A DNA stretch of 64,000 nt from Aeriscardovia aeriphila (GTDB taxonomy: Bacteria; Actinomycetota; Actinomycetes; Actinomycetales; Bifidobacteriaceae), in contig NZ_MWWU01000002.1 of assembly GCF_002259595.1 (NCBI RefSeq), positions 372,001 to 436,000 on the forward strand, in the 5' to 3' direction. This document shows, one piece after another, positions 41,708 through 49,457 of the stretch. Each line of letters starts with the position of its first letter. Position 1 is the stretch's first letter. The notes under the pieces were generated by a model, which was not told the DNA's origin, did not search any database, and was given only the letters and a program-made list of their open reading frames with translations. A program made the position numbers and the translations under genes.

Positions 41708-42625
41708 ATGAAAGAGCAAGAACGCTACGGATACGTCAAGCTCAGCAACGCATTCTGGCGCAACGGCAAAACAATGACCCTCCTGAGAGTCAACCCGCTC
41801 GCCATCGCCTACTACACGCTGCTGCTCGCTTATTGTTCGGATAATCTCACGGATGGGGTGATTCCTGATATTGCTATTCGTGGCGTTTTTGCGATTCCTG
41901 ATGAGGTGATGGATCTGTTGGTTGAGGTTCATTTGGTGGATAAGTTGGGGGAGTCGTTCAGGATTCATGATTATTTGAAGTGGAATCTGAGTGGGTCGGA
42001 GATTGAGCAGGAGAGAGCTGTTCGCCGGGAGCAGGCGCGGAAGCGTAAGCAGAAGCAGAGGGATAAGGAGGCTGCTGAATCTGATAAAAGTGATGAAAGT
42101 GTGAGTGTCACGCCCATGTCACGCTCTAGTCACGCCTCTGTCACGCAGCGTCACGCGCAACTAAGAACTAAGAACTTAGAACTAAGAACTAATATTCCTT
42201 CTTTCCCTAAACCCCTTCCTTCACAAGTCCCACTCGACCAGTACGAACCACCAGAAGACCTGAAAAAAGAAATGATGCAAGAGTGCAAAATTAGTGCAGC
42301 AGCCTTCGCTCTTCTCGAGGAAGGTTTTAGAGGCTGGTGGAGTGAACAAGACGAGCAGGAAAAGACCAGAGGGCAGTGGGATCGCTTACTCAAAGGCTGG
42401 ATACGAAAAAGCAAAAATCGGCCAGAATACCAAGTCCACAAACACACCTGGGCCTGCTCTCACACGCTCCATGCTCTCGGCGTTACCTCCACCGCAGAGT
42501 TGAACGCTCAATTCGAAGAACCAACCAGAGGCAATCAGCTAGCCCAACAAGTAGCCACTTATCTCAACAGGGGAGAAAGCGAAGATGAAGCAGTAACCCG
42601 CGCTCAAGAACAAATGTTCGACTAA
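41708..42625 (+). CDS. replication initiator / replisome organizer (DnaD-O-like)
   Basis: A 305-aa protein. Residues 1-100 are a winged-helix, phage-replisome-organizer-type domain (GYVKLSNAFWRNGKTM...AIAYYTLLLAYCSDNLTDGVIPD...IHDYLKWNLSGSEIEQERAVRREQARKRKQ). A charged linker (100-165) follows, then a C-terminal domain (KKEMMQECKISAAAFALLEEGFRGWWSEQDEQE) like those that contact the host helicase. The linker DNA carries an iteron array, as the lambda O gene does. Codon style changes from A/C-rich to G/T-rich and back within the gene, hinting at mosaic assembly. Confidence 0.78.
   Translation: MKEQERYGYVKLSNAFWRNGKTMTLLRVNPLAIAYYTLLLAYCSDNLTDGVIPDIAIRGVFAIPDEVMDLLVEVHLVDKLGESFRIHDYLKWNLSGSEIEQERAVRREQARKRKQKQRDKEAAESDKSDESVSVTPMSRSSHASVTQRHAQLRTKNLELRTNIPSFPKPLPSQVPLDQYEPPEDLKKEMMQECKISAAAFALLEEGFRGWWSEQDEQEKTRGQWDRLLKGWIRKSKNRPEYQVHKHTWACSHTLHALGVTSTAELNAQFEEPTRGNQLAQQVATYLNRGESEDEAVTRAQEQMFD
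42107..42193 (+). repeat. putative prophage replication origin: five iterons plus five AT-rich heptamers
   Basis: GTCACGC occurs at 42107, 42118, 42129, 42140 and 42150 (spacing 11, 11, 11, 10 bp, about one helical turn). Directly after come five tandem heptamers of AACTAAG type (42159-42193; three exact, two with one change). Both arrays lie in the linker of the initiator gene. The heptamers are not codon-phased, so protein repeats do not explain them. The layout matches iterons next to a DNA-unwinding element. Confidence 0.78.
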
Positions 42626-42676
42626 AATAAGACCTTGAACAGTCAATACCAGGAACAAACCACGCAAAGGACAACG

Positions 42677-43252
42677 ATGGACAGCCTCGAAAAACCAATC
42701 CATGACCACCTCATAACCATTGCCACACTCTTGAAGCCTGCATGGCTCATCTGCTACCATTTAGCCCACCAGCCCGGCAGCCAGCTGCTCGCCGCGCATT
42801 CTGGTGGCGTGCATGATGGATTACCGTTGAATGCAGGGTTATGGGATCAGTTGGAGGAAGTAGAGTCTCTGGTGCGTTTGGCGGGCTATGCGACGGGTGT
42901 GAAGAGTGCGGCTTATGCTCGTGTACCTGATTTAGCCCGGCTGGTGTCAAGCCGAGCCGAGCAGCTGGCCTCTATGGCGGATTGTAGGGAGTGGGAGCGC
43001 GATTTGGCTACTGCTGCTCGAGTCGTTGCAGGGGCCTGTGTGGAGAATCGCGTGGATAGGCAGCAGTGGTATGCGGTGCGGGTGGCCTGGCAGCCCGAGC
43101 AGGTGGCTACGCTAGTAACGCAGTTGACGGGCAATCCGGTGAGTAGTTCGATGGTGCGCAATTTGAAGAGGCGCGGGCATATTAGTGTGAGCGAGGGCAA
43201 AGCCTGTTTAGGTGATGTAGTTACTGCCTTAGAGCATCACGGGCGCCAATAA
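42677..43252 (+). CDS. hypothetical phage protein
   Basis: A 191-aa protein, not recognised. The middle is helical with LVRLAGYATGVKSAAYARVPDLARLVSSRAEQLASM. The C-terminal QVATLVTQLTGNPVSSSMVRNLKRRGHISVSEGKACLGDVVTALE looks like a helix-turn-helix. That suggests a late-gene regulator or replication accessory, but this is inference. ATG 42677 follows AAGGACAAC; the frame extends to 42635 through a TTG. It is the last gene of the early block. Confidence 0.6.
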   Translation: MDSLEKPIHDHLITIATLLKPAWLICYHLAHQPGSQLLAAHSGGVHDGLPLNAGLWDQLEEVESLVRLAGYATGVKSAAYARVPDLARLVSSRAEQLASMADCREWERDLATAARVVAGACVENRVDRQQWYAVRVAWQPEQVATLVTQLTGNPVSSSMVRNLKRRGHISVSEGKACLGDVVTALEHHGRQ

Positions 43253-43279
43253 TTTTTAGAAATTGGGTGGGCGAAATCG

Positions 43280-43307
43280 TTGACATTCCACCGTCCCCGT
43301 ATAAAAT
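43280..43307 (+). promoter_or_regulatory. strong promoter at the early/late boundary
   Basis: Perfect TTGACA (43280-43285), 16-bp spacer, TAAAAT (43302-43307). It is the best sigma-70 promoter seen in the prophage; a terminator-like hairpin begins within ten bases of the expected start. Confidence 0.75.
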
Positions 43308-43314
43308 ATAAAGT

Positions 43315-43358
43315 AAGGACAAGTATCAGAGAGCAACCTCTGGCACCTGTCCTTTTTT
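43315..43358 (+). terminator. terminator or attenuator directly after the strong promoter
   Basis: AAGGACA (43315-43321) pairs with TGTCCTT (43348-43354), enclosing a second stem CAGAG/CTCTG, and T6 follows. With the promoter above it defines a roughly 45-nt transcript unless anti-terminated. Confidence 0.75.
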
Positions 43359-43617
43359 GTATGTTCTCACCCATGTGCACCACTACCATCATGGCAGTTG
43401 AATATGTCCTCCTGCACGGCGATCTGGAATACCGGTATGTGCACTTCACGGTTAAAGCCCGGCTTTCGTCCTTTCACCGGGCATAAACAGAACATACAAG
43501 CGCCCTAACAACAACACGAGGGCGCATAAGGTGAGGTTCCTCAGAAGGCACGCTATTGCAGTAGCGCGGGCAAGTGCAACTCCTGCCAACCTACTGGTGC
43601 AGATAGGGCTATACACA
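43359..43617. other. non-coding stretch with GC-rich hairpins before the HNH gene
   Basis: No ORF with a ribosome site. It contains a hairpin GCCCGG/CCGGGC near 43459-43485 and GCGCCCT (43500-43506) / AGGGCGC (43519-43525). Position next to an HNH gene and terminase makes this a reasonable place for a cos or pac site, but no such site can be identified by eye. Confidence 0.45.
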
Positions 43618-43941
43618 ATGGCATATAATCCACGCTCCACTAACAGGCACAAACGCGAACAACTACGCGCCAGACTCCAAGCCATCTACCACACCTGCCC
43701 CATCTGCGGCCAACCACTCGACACCACACTTCGCACACCACACCCCATGAGCGTAGAAATCGACGAAATCATACCCATCGCCAAAGGCGGCAACCCCTAC
43801 CAACTAACCAACCTCGAACTCGTCCACCGCCACTGCAACAGACTCAAAAGCACACACACACTCGAATGGGCACAACAACAAACACACAAAACACAACACA
43901 CAAACACAAAAACACTGCCCTATACAACAACAAACCTCTAA
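43618..43941 (+). CDS. HNH endonuclease
   Basis: A 107-aa HNH nuclease near the terminase genes, where such proteins assist DNA packaging. It has a CPICGQPL zinc pair (Cys27/Cys30), VEIDEIIPIAKGGNPYQLTNLELVHRHCNRLKS (first His of the motif replaced by Glu, as in other actinophage members) and a second zinc pair contributed by HRHC. ATG 43618 has no good ribosome site. The last 35 residues are Thr/Gln/His-rich and encoded by an almost pure A/C tract. Confidence 0.85.
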   Translation: MAYNPRSTNRHKREQLRARLQAIYHTCPICGQPLDTTLRTPHPMSVEIDEIIPIAKGGNPYQLTNLELVHRHCNRLKSTHTLEWAQQQTHKTQHTNTKTLPYTTTNL

Positions 43942-44040
43942 AAAAATACACATATGGGGGTATACCCTCCAGCCGGCCACCCAGTGCCACCTCGGGCATA
44001 GGGCTATCCCTCCCCGAAAGCAAAATCCACAAGAAAACAC

Positions 44041-44074
44041 AAAAAGGCGCGCCCACTAAACGTGAACGCGCCCT
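44041..44074 (-). terminator. terminator of mini-cassette copy 2
   Basis: On the minus strand GGGCGCG ... CGCGCC forms a stem followed by TTTTT (A5 at 44041-44045 on the plus strand), six bases after the small HTH gene stop. Confidence 0.75.
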
Positions 44075-44079
44075 ACAGC

Positions 44080-44268
44080 TTACTTCTTTCGCGGCCTGCC
44101 ACCGTGACCGGGACGGCCTGCATTCCACTTTTCAATCGTGGATTTACTCCAACCGCGCGTACGTCCCACCCACACATCAGGCTCAGGCAGCTTATAGCCC
44201 GACAGTGAACCGGTAGGCACTCCGAGCAGCTCGGCCACCTGAGAAAAACTTAAATAATGGTTATCCAT
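44080..44268 (-). CDS. small HTH protein, mini-cassette copy 2
   Basis: A 62-aa paralogue of the HTH protein at 31956-32153: LSFSQVAELLGVPTGSLSGYKLPEPDVWVGRTRGWSKSTIEKW then GGRPRKK. AAGGAGCAG precedes ATG 44268. The gene lies on the minus strand inside a plus-strand late region and is separated from the membrane gene by one base. About half of the residues match copy 1, so the duplication is old or the copies came from different phages. Confidence 0.75.
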   Translation of the reverse strand: MDNHYLSFSQVAELLGVPTGSLSGYKLPEPDVWVGRTRGWSKSTIEKWNAGRPGHGGRPRKK

Positions 44269-44269
44269 C

Positions 44270-44503
44270 TCACTGCTCCTTGATTTGATACGCCCATGCG
44301 AGCAGCACAGTGAGCGTAAGAAGAGCCCACTGTGGCGCATGCATGAGAATAGCGAGAAGCAGGAAAGCAACCGCCGTATAACCAAGCCAGTGAATTGTGG
44401 CAGAGAAGGGATTCTCTTGCTTAAGAAGGTACAAAACAATGTTGCCCAGCAAAAGAATCACGAGCAGCGCTATTGCGATACTGCTGAAAAGAATGGTGTT
44501 CAT
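44270..44503 (-). CDS. small two-TM membrane protein, mini-cassette copy 2
   Basis: A 77-aa protein with TM1 (ILFSSIAIALLVILLLGNIVLYLL), a short polar loop (KQENPFSATIH) and TM2 region (GYTAVAFLLLAILMHAPQWALLTLTVLLAWAY). AAGAAAGGACAAC precedes ATG 44503, similar to the leader in copy 1. Equivalent to the 79-aa protein at 32157-32396. Function unknown. Confidence 0.7.
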   Translation of the reverse strand: MNTILFSSIAIALLVILLLGNIVLYLLKQENPFSATIHWLGYTAVAFLLLAILMHAPQWALLTLTVLLAWAYQIKEQ

Positions 44504-44554
44504 GGGTGTTGTCCTTTCTTGAAAAATGATAGGGAATGATGATAATGGAAGAAA

Positions 44555-44586
44555 GGGGTTCTGATATTACCTCTATTCAGAACCCC
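44555..44586. terminator. conserved cassette hairpin, copy 2
   Basis: Arms GGGGTTCTGA (44555-44564) / TCAGAACCCC (44577-44586), the same core GGTTCTGA/TCAGAACC as in copy 1 and at the same place between the peptide and membrane genes. Confidence 0.75.
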
Positions 44587-44593
44587 GATTTAT

Positions 44594-44704
44594 TTACTTC
44601 TTCTTTTTGCTATCTCGATACTGAATGATGTTGAGTATTAGCGCTCCGGTTCCAGGTATCGCTGTGATGATAGCTGCGATGATGGTGATCAGATTGTCTT
44701 TCAT
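44594..44704 (-). CDS. 36-aa hydrophobic peptide, mini-cassette copy 2
   Basis: MKDNL, then the hydrophobic ITIIAAIITAIPGTGALILNII, then QYRDSKKKK. It aligns along its length with the 35-aa peptide at 32471-32578. AGAAAGGAATG lies upstream; two further in-frame ATGs just before could add two or three residues. Too short for routine gene calling; the conservation between copies argues that it is real. Membrane peptide, possibly toxin- or exclusion-like. Confidence 0.65.
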   Translation of the reverse strand: MKDNLITIIAAIITAIPGTGALILNIIQYRDSKKKK

Positions 44705-44759
44705 GATCATCATTCCTTTCTGTTGAACGGACTTTCCGCCAACAGTTTTATATTAACAT

Positions 44760-44786
44760 AAATATAGTCGGTAAGCAACTATATTT
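44760..44786. promoter_or_regulatory. cassette copy 2 promoter dyad
   Basis: AAATATAGT-N9-ACTATATTT, a perfect 9-bp dyad about 55 bp before the peptide start. It contains the CAACTATAT nonamer also present upstream of copy 1. Probable operator. Confidence 0.6.
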
Positions 44787-44830
44787 AAGAGAGAAACGCC
44801 GAAAATATCAATGAAAATCGAGGGTTAACA

Positions 44831-45082
44831 ATGACTCGAAGACGTACTAATGGAGCGCTCGCCAGCGCTGCTCAAACTGGTGACTATCACGCTCAACTCA
44901 GAGCAGTGCGCGACTTGATTAGCAGGCAACTTGACTCAGGTGAAGTCATGCCCCGTGATATGGCAGCACTGACCAAACGCTACCTTGACGTGTGCAAAGA
45001 GATCGCCGCCATTGAAGCAGAAGAGAAGAAAAGCGACCCTGCAGCAAGCGCACTCGCTACACCGATGGAAAACATCACCTAA
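44831..45082 (+). CDS. putative terminase small subunit
   Basis: An 83-aa basic-to-acidic helical protein (TRRRTNGALASAAQTGDYHAQLRAVRDLISRQLDSGEVMPRDMAALTKRYLDVCKEIAAIEAEE). The pattern and its place directly before the large terminase gene match small actinophage terminase subunits, which recognise the packaging site. No explicit HTH can be pointed out. GAGGG upstream of ATG 44831. Confidence 0.6.
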   Translation: MTRRRTNGALASAAQTGDYHAQLRAVRDLISRQLDSGEVMPRDMAALTKRYLDVCKEIAAIEAEEKKSDPAASALATPMENIT

Positions 45083-45105
45083 CACAAGAGAGGGGAGGAG
45101 CAATC

Positions 45106-46551
45106 ATGAGCTTACACGTGGATGGAGCAGCCTCCTGCGTCATCCCCACCGGCGCGGTCAGCTCGTACCTTCCCTCCATTATCGAATTCGCGGCTGCTAA
45201 CGGCGCGCACTTTGAAAAATGGCAGCAGCAAATCCTGCGCGCCCTCTCCGCCGTTGACGCTCAAGGCCATCTGCTGTGCCGCCAGTTTGGAGTCTCCATT
45301 CCCCGTCAGGCGGGTAAAACCTTCCTGGCTGGCTGGTACGCGCTGTGGTTCGCCTCCAAATTCCCCGATCGTGTGGTGATTTGGACAAGCCACCATTTCA
45401 GCCTGCTGGAACACACGTTCCTACAGTTAGGTGACTTGGCGGGTGCGAAAAGCATGCACACGCTCGTTGACCCTGACCACGGCATCTACCATGGCAAAGG
45501 CAACGAAGAGATCCGCTTCCGCAACGGTTCGAAAATCCTTTTCCGCGCCCGCGAGCGTAATGCTGTGCGTGGTATGGATAAGCTCGCGCTCATTATTTAC
45601 GATGAGGCACAGATTCTTACCGATCGCGCTATCCGCGCTATTGCACCAACACAGTTGCGCGCGCAGGGCAACAGCATTCAAGCTCTCTTCCTCGGTACGC
45701 CGCCAACTCCCAGTGACCCGAGTGAAGTGTTCACCAAGCTGAGGGAGAGTGCGCATAAGGTGGATAATCATGCGTGGGTTGAGTTCAGTGCGGATAAAGA
45801 CGCTGACCCGACAGATAGGGCGCAATGGAGGAAAGCAAACCCGAGTTTCCCCGCGCAAACCAGCGAAGCGGGCATTCTCGACTTGTATTATTCTCTTGCA
45901 CCTGATGATTTCCGCCGTGAGGTTCTCGGCATATGGGATGAACACCAAGTAGGCACGGTAGCTATCAACAAAGAAAAATGGGCTGCAACCAGTATCCCGC
46001 TGGATAAGGTGCCTGACGGGGGAGTATTAAGCCTAGGAATTGACATGCCACCCGATCGGCGCACGCTCACCATCGGAGCCTGCCTCAAATACGAAGACGG
46101 CCGCTATCTCATCCAGATGGCGCGCATCAGTGACCCCGCGCATGAGGGTATCCAGCCCACGATCGAGTGGATACGCGAGCGCAAGCACAAGCTCGCCAGC
46201 ATTGTGATAGACGGGCAAAGCCCCGCTATGAGTCTGCTACCGGACTTGCAGGCGGTGCATATGAAACCGATGATTACGACGACAAGCGATTTGGGGCGCG
46301 CCTGCGGGCGTGTACTCGACCTGCTCGACCAGCAGCGCATCCTCCACCTGCCTGACACTGACCAGCCGCAATTGGCGGAAGCTGTGAAGAACGCGACCAC
46401 ACGCAAACTGGGCAACAGTGGAGCGCTCGCGTTCAACAAGATTGGCAGTGACGCAGACATCAGCCCCTTAGTGGCCTGCACTCTCGCCCTGTGGGGCGCA
46501 TCCACGAGCAAGCGCCATCCGGGGCGGAAACAAATCTTCTCAGGAGCATAA
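45106..46551 (+). CDS. terminase large subunit
   Basis: A 481-aa packaging motor and nuclease. The ATPase domain has an adenine-binding FEKWQQQILRALSA, Walker A SIPRQAGKTFLA (about residue 64) and Walker B LIIYDEAQI (about 163), with the coupling LFLGTPP. The RNase H-like nuclease domain has LGIDMPPDRRTL (Asp, about 311) and IVIDGQS (Asp, about 367) and ends with ADISPLVACTLALWGA. GAGGGGAGGAGC precedes ATG 45106. The portal gene follows four bases later. Confidence 0.95.
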   Translation: MSLHVDGAASCVIPTGAVSSYLPSIIEFAAANGAHFEKWQQQILRALSAVDAQGHLLCRQFGVSIPRQAGKTFLAGWYALWFASKFPDRVVIWTSHHFSLLEHTFLQLGDLAGAKSMHTLVDPDHGIYHGKGNEEIRFRNGSKILFRARERNAVRGMDKLALIIYDEAQILTDRAIRAIAPTQLRAQGNSIQALFLGTPPTPSDPSEVFTKLRESAHKVDNHAWVEFSADKDADPTDRAQWRKANPSFPAQTSEAGILDLYYSLAPDDFRREVLGIWDEHQVGTVAINKEKWAATSIPLDKVPDGGVLSLGIDMPPDRRTLTIGACLKYEDGRYLIQMARISDPAHEGIQPTIEWIRERKHKLASIVIDGQSPAMSLLPDLQAVHMKPMITTTSDLGRACGRVLDLLDQQRILHLPDTDQPQLAEAVKNATTRKLGNSGALAFNKIGSDADISPLVACTLALWGASTSKRHPGRKQIFSGA

Positions 46552-46555
46552 AACC

Positions 46556-48043
46556 ATGAGTGAAACCACGAAACCAGACCACGGCTGGACACCCGTTAGT
46601 GAGCTTTCCCAACCGCAATTGCAAGTACCGGATAGCCTTCCTGGGCTGCACGCTGATGAGAACGATTTGTTACGCCGCTGCGGACAAGTCTGGGCACAAC
46701 ACGTATCAAAAAACCTGTTGCGCACCAGCTACTACGAGGCACACGAACCACTGCGCAGCTTCGGCCTGACCCTTCCTCAAAGGATTAGGAATGACTACAC
46801 GCCGTTGGGATGGGCGCGCAAAGCCGTTGACATGCTCGCTGACTTGTGTGTGCTGGAAGGCTTTGTCGCTCCTGGCAAATCCAACCCGTTCAACTTGGAA
46901 GAAATGGCCTCAACCACCCACCTGATGGGCACAGTCCAGCGGGCTATCCAAACCGCGCTCATCCACGGGTGCAGCTTCATCACCGTCGGACGCGACAGTA
47001 ATCTGCAGCCGCTCATCCGCACCGCAACAGCAGAATCCACCGCCGCCGTCTGGGATTACCAACACGACAGAGTGCAAGCCTGCCTAGCTATCAACGATTT
47101 CGATGATGAGAAGAACGCTACCGGCCTCATCCTCTACCTTCCCGGCCGCACACTCTCCTACGCGAAAGATGAGAGGGGTGACTGGCAGATTACCGGTCAA
47201 GAGCTCATTCCTAACGGATTGTGCGCCGCCTTCCGCCTCGCCTACAAGCCCTCCCAAATTAAGCCCTTTGGCCGCTCGCGCATCAGTCGTGACGCCATGG
47301 GACTCATCGACGGTGCTAATCGCATTCTGCTGCGCACGGAAGCCAACGAAGAGTTCTACGCCTACCCTAAATACCTACTGTTAGGTACAAGCCCCGAGTT
47401 CACACAGGCGGCAGATGAGAACGCCCTGCACATGTATATGGGCAGGTGGAACGCCATTAGCAAAGACGAAGACGGGGATAGACCCTCTATCGTCCAACTC
47501 TCGGCCGCGCCGATGGATCCGCATCTCAACATGCTCAAAACCTGGGCTAGCATGTTCGCCAGCCTCATGAACATTCCCGCCGCCAGTCTCGGTGTCGTCT
47601 CGGACGCCAACCCCACCAGTGCAGACGCGGTAGAAGCACAACGCAATGATCTCATCATTGAAGCTAAACACGCTTGCCGTGAATTCGGTGAAGGAATTCT
47701 CGATGCCGTGCGTCTCGCCATCATGCTCGACCCCAGCCAACAAGCCAATCTAACCGAGCTTGCCCAACTGCAACTGGACTGGGTTAACCCGAGCATGCCA
47801 GCCACCAGCATGAGCGCTGACGCCTTCAGCAAGCTCGCCACCAGCATTCAAGGCTTCGGAGACAGTGAAGTTGGCTGGGAAAAGGCAGGGCTCTCCCGCG
47901 CCGAAATCATCCGATTGCGCGCTGACCAAGAAAAAGCCCGCGCTCGCGCCATGGTTGAACAACTCAGGCTAGCAACCGCCCAAACGGGAAGCGACAACAA
48001 TGCAACACGGCCAGAAGCACAACAGGGACAAGCTGCTGGATAA
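46556..48043 (+). CDS. phage portal protein
   Basis: A 495-aa portal of the SPP1 gp6-like/actinophage type: YEAHEPLRSFGLTLPQRIRNDYTPLGWARKAVDMLADLCVLEGF, HGCSFITVG and PFGRSRISRDAMGLIDGANRILLRTEANEEFYAYPKYLLLG, then the IPAASLGVVSDANPTSADAVEAQRNDLI hinge typical of this group. Forms the dodecameric ring through which DNA is packed. It overlaps the minor head gene by 44 bases in another frame. Confidence 0.93.
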   Translation: MSETTKPDHGWTPVSELSQPQLQVPDSLPGLHADENDLLRRCGQVWAQHVSKNLLRTSYYEAHEPLRSFGLTLPQRIRNDYTPLGWARKAVDMLADLCVLEGFVAPGKSNPFNLEEMASTTHLMGTVQRAIQTALIHGCSFITVGRDSNLQPLIRTATAESTAAVWDYQHDRVQACLAINDFDDEKNATGLILYLPGRTLSYAKDERGDWQITGQELIPNGLCAAFRLAYKPSQIKPFGRSRISRDAMGLIDGANRILLRTEANEEFYAYPKYLLLGTSPEFTQAADENALHMYMGRWNAISKDEDGDRPSIVQLSAAPMDPHLNMLKTWASMFASLMNIPAASLGVVSDANPTSADAVEAQRNDLIIEAKHACREFGEGILDAVRLAIMLDPSQQANLTELAQLQLDWVNPSMPATSMSADAFSKLATSIQGFGDSEVGWEKAGLSRAEIIRLRADQEKARARAMVEQLRLATAQTGSDNNATRPEAQQGQAAG

Positions 48044-49457
48044 AGCCTACCAGCAATATTTGGATAGCTTGGACAACCTGATTGACACTGCTATCGACGA
48101 ATTCAACGAGCTCATCGACCCACGATTTGACCATCAAATTCAGATGAGTCCTGAAGATGCTATGATCAGCGTTCTCAAAGAAAAAGCTGCATGGGCAGAC
48201 TATATCGCCAATACCTACTACAACACCATGCGTCAAATCTGGGCAGAAGAGTCCGACCTCGACATGCCAGACATGCCAGAAATCCCCACTGTCGACTACC
48301 GGCGTACCGTCTGGAAAATCGCCCACGGCCTCAACGATACCGATTACCCCGGAATCAAATTCACAGATGTCATCAACGATAAAGCCCACGGCTACACCAT
48401 GGCAGACATCTGGCAAAGAGCCATCAACAAAACACTACCCAAAACAAAACCCGGATACACCCAAGCCCAACACAACGAAGACCTCGAATCCTTCATCCAC
48501 GAATTCCTCGAACAGCAGGCTCGCCTCAGCATGCGTAACAGGATTGAGGCTGACCCGAGCAAGCCACGCTGGGCGCGCATCCCACGCGGTATGAAAACAT
48601 GCGCGTTCTGCTATATGCTCGCCTCACGCGGATTCGTCTATCACGATGAAGAAAAAGCTGGCGGACGCATGCACGACTATCACCCGCATTGTGACTGTCA
48701 AGTAATCCCGTCATGGGGAGAACAAACAATTCGCGGATATGACCCGGAAAAGATGCGGGAGAACTGGGATAGAGCGTATTCCGTAGCGCCCGGAGGGTAT
48801 AAGCAGGCACTTGCTGTGCTGCGCAGGCTCTACCCGGATATCCTCAAAGATGGCGTGCGCAACTCTACAATGCCGCAATGGGAGGGTCAACGAGTAGCAC
48901 CTCGCAAAACCGATCTTGCACGGCTCTCCAACTTCAACCTGCACATGTCAGGTGACAAATTTACTGCTCAAGAAAAAATACGAGCCCTCGTCAAATGGAC
49001 GGACAAGGGTTCAAGCTGGATCAATGGTGCGCTGTTTGGTGAAAAACCATCGAATGAGGGTATCGAGAAGATTATCTCGCAGATTGATGAAGCCTTAGCT
49101 GACCATACGACGAGCAAAGCATTCACGGTGGATAGGCTGATGGATGTTCGAACCTTCGGTGCTTCTAATATCGCTGAGCTGTTCCATTTGACACCTGGAC
49201 AGACATTTACTCATGCAGGTTTTATGGCAACGAGTTTAAACAGCGGAGGTGTCGAGGCTACGCCCTCTCAGAGGGTTGCTACGCGCATTCTGGTGTCACC
49301 GGGTGAGCATGCAGCGTTCCTCGAAAATATCACTCGATATCCAGGCGAAAAAGAGATACTCTTAGAGAGAGGAAGAACATTGAAATTTGTAAATCTCGGG
49401 AAATTACCAAATGGGGAATTACTGATTAATCTAGCACTCGTTCCGAGGGAGGAATGA
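48000..49457 (+). CDS. minor head protein fused to an ADP-ribosyltransferase domain
   Basis: A 485-aa two-part protein. Residues 1-300 are a phage head morphogenesis (VG15-like) protein with a CAFCYML ... HPHCDCQ zinc-type cluster at about 200-230. Residues 310-485 look like an Arg-Ser-Glu ADP-ribosyltransferase: VDRLMDVR, then GFMATSLN (Ser-Thr-Ser-like turn, about 406) and YPGEKEILLERG (ExE, about 449) followed by LKFVNLG. Such fusions occur in some Gram-positive phages and may put a toxin into the capsid for injection. The gene begins inside the portal gene; the next small gene overlaps its end. Confidence 0.85.
   Translation: MQHGQKHNRDKLLDKAYQQYLDSLDNLIDTAIDEFNELIDPRFDHQIQMSPEDAMISVLKEKAAWADYIANTYYNTMRQIWAEESDLDMPDMPEIPTVDYRRTVWKIAHGLNDTDYPGIKFTDVINDKAHGYTMADIWQRAINKTLPKTKPGYTQAQHNEDLESFIHEFLEQQARLSMRNRIEADPSKPRWARIPRGMKTCAFCYMLASRGFVYHDEEKAGGRMHDYHPHCDCQVIPSWGEQTIRGYDPEKMRENWDRAYSVAPGGYKQALAVLRRLYPDILKDGVRNSTMPQWEGQRVAPRKTDLARLSNFNLHMSGDKFTAQEKIRALVKWTDKGSSWINGALFGEKPSNEGIEKIISQIDEALADHTTSKAFTVDRLMDVRTFGASNIAELFHLTPGQTFTHAGFMATSLNSGGVEATPSQRVATRILVSPGEHAAFLENITRYPGEKEILLERGRTLKFVNLGKLPNGELLINLALVPREE

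Noticed and set aside
43280-43486. 68-codon frame at the early/late junction
   Set aside because: Begins inside the promoter -35 and runs through the terminator hairpin; no ribosome site.
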